A DNA stretch of 64,000 bases from assembly GCA_958439205.1 (NCBI GenBank), contig OY288189.1, forward strand, positions 1,089,001 through 1,153,000, given 5' to 3'. The notes beneath the pieces are model-generated. The model saw only the letters and a list, made by a program, of their open reading frames with translations. It searched no databases and was not told the DNA's origin. The position numbers and the translations under genes were made by a program. Below are positions 62,195-64,000 of this stretch, piece after piece; the stretch's first letter is position 1; every line of letters starts with the position of its first letter. This DNA is from an uncultured Allorhizobium sp. (GTDB taxonomy: Bacteria > Pseudomonadota > Alphaproteobacteria > Rhizobiales > Rhizobiaceae).

Positions 62195-62995
62195 TCAGCC
62201 GGGTGTGTAGAGGTTCGCCAGCGGGTAGGCCGAAACGTCGCGCAGGAGCTCGATGAAGCCGGCGACCTGATGGCGGCAGATCGCAGCACCCTTTTCCGCC
62301 GTGCCCTTGGATGCGTCGCCGACCACGCCATGTGGGTTGAGGTCGTGGGCGATCCAGGCCAGCGAATGCGGCGGGAGCGGCGTCAGGAATTTCGAGTTGG
62401 CTCTGATCTCCTCGGCCTTCGAGACGAAGTTCTGCGCCTTGTCCATGCGCACGAGCTCGGGCCGGAAATGCAGCATCAGCGAGGTCTCGACCTCGCCGCC
62501 ATGAATGCCGTAGCGGCTTTCGTTTTCCGAGATCATGCCGTCGGGATTGCCGAAGCGGCCCCATTGGGTGGAGACGACGACCATCTGGTGGCGGACGCGC
62601 AGTTCGCGGGCGACGATGCTCATGACATCGACATTGCCGCCGTGGGAATTGACGATGACGAGCTTGCGCAGGCCGGCTTCAGCCACCTTGGCACCAATCG
62701 CCGTCCAGGCGGGGATCAGGATTTCCGGGCCGAAGGAGAGGCTGCCGGGGCCATAGACATGCTCGTTGGCCTTGCCGATTTCCTGTGTGGGCAGAACGAG
62801 AAAGTCGAGGTCGTCGGGACGCTGGACCTTCAGTTCCGCCAGCATGCCGTTGGCGATGGCGACATCGGTTGCGATCGGCAGATGGGGGCCGTGCTGTTCG
62901 GTCGAGGCGATGGGCAGGATGGCGATCGTCTTGTCTGGCGAGAGGCCGGCAAAATCCGTTGTCGTCAACTCGTTCCAGAAGAATGGTCTGGTCAT
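62195..62995 (-). CDS. Creatininase-family amidohydrolase
   Basis: A 266-residue creatininase-fold metal hydrolase. Metal-binding parts are STEQHGPHLPIATD, IVNSHGGNVD and GIHGGEVETS. The family includes creatinine amidohydrolase, cyclic-amide hydrolases and enzymes acting on 3-dehydro-inosose and ribityl compounds. The ATG at 62995 gives a typical N-terminus (MTRPFFWNELTTTD). A start at 63022 would add nine residues. It converges with lysR and shares the neighbourhood of the CodA-like deaminase, which suggests a common N-heterocycle pathway. Confidence 0.86.
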   Translation of the reverse strand: MTRPFFWNELTTTDFAGLSPDKTIAILPIASTEQHGPHLPIATDVAIANGMLAELKVQRPDDLDFLVLPTQEIGKANEHVYGPGSLSFGPEILIPAWTAIGAKVAEAGLRKLVIVNSHGGNVDVMSIVARELRVRHQMVVVSTQWGRFGNPDGMISENESRYGIHGGEVETSLMLHFRPELVRMDKAQNFVSKAEEIRANSKFLTPLPPHSLAWIAHDLNPHGVVGDASKGTAEKGAAICRHQVAGFIELLRDVSAYPLANLYTPG

Positions 62996-63230
62996 CACCG
63001 CACGTCCCGATTTTTTGTCCATTCTCGTTCGATAAGACAAAAGTGCAGGACCCGAAAAGCACCATATTGCGCTCGCGCCGATGCCAAATTGTGCTCGCCC
63101 GTGTCTGAGAAGTCCGCTCCGTCCGCGATCGGATGCGGCATGCCCCTTTTGGCCAGCGGCGTCCGGACGCATTGCCGGAATGCGTGTCGAGGCCCAAATG
63201 ATAGGGAAATGTACTTTGGTAAGTGGTCCC

Positions 63231-63578
63231 ATGTCTCCGCAAGTCACCGTTTGGTTCGATAGCAGTTGTCCGCTCTGCCTGCGGGAGATTGCGCTGATGC
63301 GCCGTCTGGATCGACGTGGGGCAATCCACTTTGTCGATGCCTGCGACCCAAGCGGTGCCTGCCCCATCGATCGCGCCGAGCTGCTTTCGCGGTTTCATGC
63401 CGAAGAAAGTGGGAAGCTGCTTTCGGGCGCTCAGGCGTTTGCCGCCATGTGGCGGGCCATCCCGCTTCTGCGTCCTCTCGGCCTTCTGGCCGGCTGGGCG
63501 CCGGCGACCCCGGTCTTCGAAGCTGCCTATCGTCGTTTCCTGCGCATCCGGCCACGCCTGCAGCGACTGTTCCGCTGA
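63231..63578 (+). CDS. DCC-family (DUF393) thiol-disulfide oxidoreductase-like protein
   Basis: A 115-residue protein opening MSPQVTVWFDSSCPLCLREI, which holds the CxxC of the DCC family, with a short helical C-terminus. The family is named for its conserved residues but has little known function. An in-frame ATG at 63198 has a better GAGG site and would add 11 residues. It is separate from the creatininase gene, which runs the other way. Confidence 0.78.
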   Translation: MSPQVTVWFDSSCPLCLREIALMRRLDRRGAIHFVDACDPSGACPIDRAELLSRFHAEESGKLLSGAQAFAAMWRAIPLLRPLGLLAGWAPATPVFEAAYRRFLRIRPRLQRLFR

Positions 63579-63984
63579 AGGGCCCTTGGCCCCGCGAGGC
63601 GCTGGTTGGGGTATTGGCTCATTAAAGCCCGAATATGGGAATGCCATGCCCCGTGCGCAGCCGCGCTAGGTCGCTGGAATGACTTGATGGGCTGAGGTGC
63701 ATTGTCATCGTATCGCTTTGGCGGATCGGCGCATTTCCAAACTTCGCAAACCAACATGGTTGATCAACGGTTAAGCTTCCTGCTCCGAGTCACTCTCCAC
63801 TGGCCGTTGCGCCACCCAGTCCTGCGATCGGTCCGTCCTGCGACTAACGGAGAATGTACGTTCTCCAGCGGATTCGTTAATCCTAAACAATTGTCTATTC
63901 CGCCGTGGGACAAGGAATGGCGGGACAGACTTGGAGGAATGACGTTCCTGGGGGACGTCTCATCGAGGAAAGGGAGGAGTACTC
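63579..63984. other. Intergenic stretch with no recognised gene
   Basis: About 400 bases. Open frames on both strands are short and lack family features. A small AAGGGCCCTT palindrome lies just after the DCC gene. The right-hand part presumably carries the promoter of the gene starting at 63985. Confidence 0.5.
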
Positions 63985-64000
63985 GTGACGGATAAATCTT
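63985..64000 (+). CDS. Start of a further gene (five codons visible)
   Basis: GTG at 63985 preceded by GGGAGGAG seven bases upstream, then ACG GAT AAA TCT. The strong ribosome-binding site suggests a real start, but five codons do not allow identification. Confidence 0.4.

Noticed and set aside
63702..63995. 97-codon open frame at the right end of the window
   Set aside because: No family features. It overlaps the ribosome-binding site and GTG start of the next gene in another frame.

Overview
The window looks like a chromosome or large replicon of an alphaproteobacterium of the order Hyphomicrobiales (Rhizobiales), most likely Rhizobiaceae. The support is a GC-rich coding style, a lacI-lacEFGZK lactose operon with the gene order and protein lengths known from Agrobacterium radiobacter, a rhizobial-type intergenic palindromic repeat, a candidate TGA-N9-TCA iron box, and a dense run of ABC/TRAP uptake and catabolic operons. 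There are no rRNA or tRNA genes, no CRISPR array and no insertion sequences. Almost every gene is intact, so this reads as a metabolic accessory region rather than a phage or mobile island.

Layout. 1-2590: an AmiC-like ligand sensor, an AmiR-like ANTAR antiterminator and a Dpp/Opp-type permease run leftward from one promoter. A leader with an intrinsic terminator lies directly before amiC, which is the expected substrate of an ANTAR protein. 2881-13629: an aromatic catabolic island. It holds a flavin hydroxylase, an FAH-family hydrolase, an extradiol-type dioxygenase, IclR and TetR regulators, a lignostilbene-type carotenoid oxygenase, an aldehyde dehydrogenase, an MFS carrier and an outer-membrane channel. 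Together these could take up a stilbene-like compound, split it, oxidise the aldehyde and open a ring. 13906-21004: a quinate/shikimate-type operon with a TetR regulator, shikimate dehydrogenase, TRAP transporter, type II dehydroquinase with altered active-site residues, and 3-dehydroshikimate dehydratase, leading to protocatechuate. 21069-23768: a BciA-type divinyl reductase, an alpha/beta hydrolase and an exported CIA30 protein. 23960-30195: an N-methyl betaine (glycine betaine, stachydrine or carnitine-like) demethylation locus with LysR and TetR regulators.

30231-38570: siderophore uptake, comprising reductase, ABC importer, TonB receptor and AraC regulator. 38840-46257: an M16 periplasmic protease, FecI-type sigma factor, FecR anti-sigma factor and an STN-domain TonB receptor in one operon. 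This resembles a protease-associated import system (FusA/FusC paradigm) with its own surface signalling. 46430-54125: lacI and lacEFGZK. 54214-55200: RidA and a flavodoxin-fold quinone reductase. 55438-62995: an uncharacterised module of a CodA-like deaminase, a GlcD-like FAD oxidase, a NitT/TauT-type ABC importer, LysR and creatininase. 63231-64000: a DCC-family protein and probably the first codons of a further gene.

The most interesting candidates are the AmiC/AmiR leader, the stilbene-type island with a shared two-part operator at two promoters, the self-regulated protease/TonB-receptor operon, the dehydroquinase with two substituted substrate-site residues, and the deaminase/oxidase/creatininase module. 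All functional assignments come from reading motifs and context. No database search was run.
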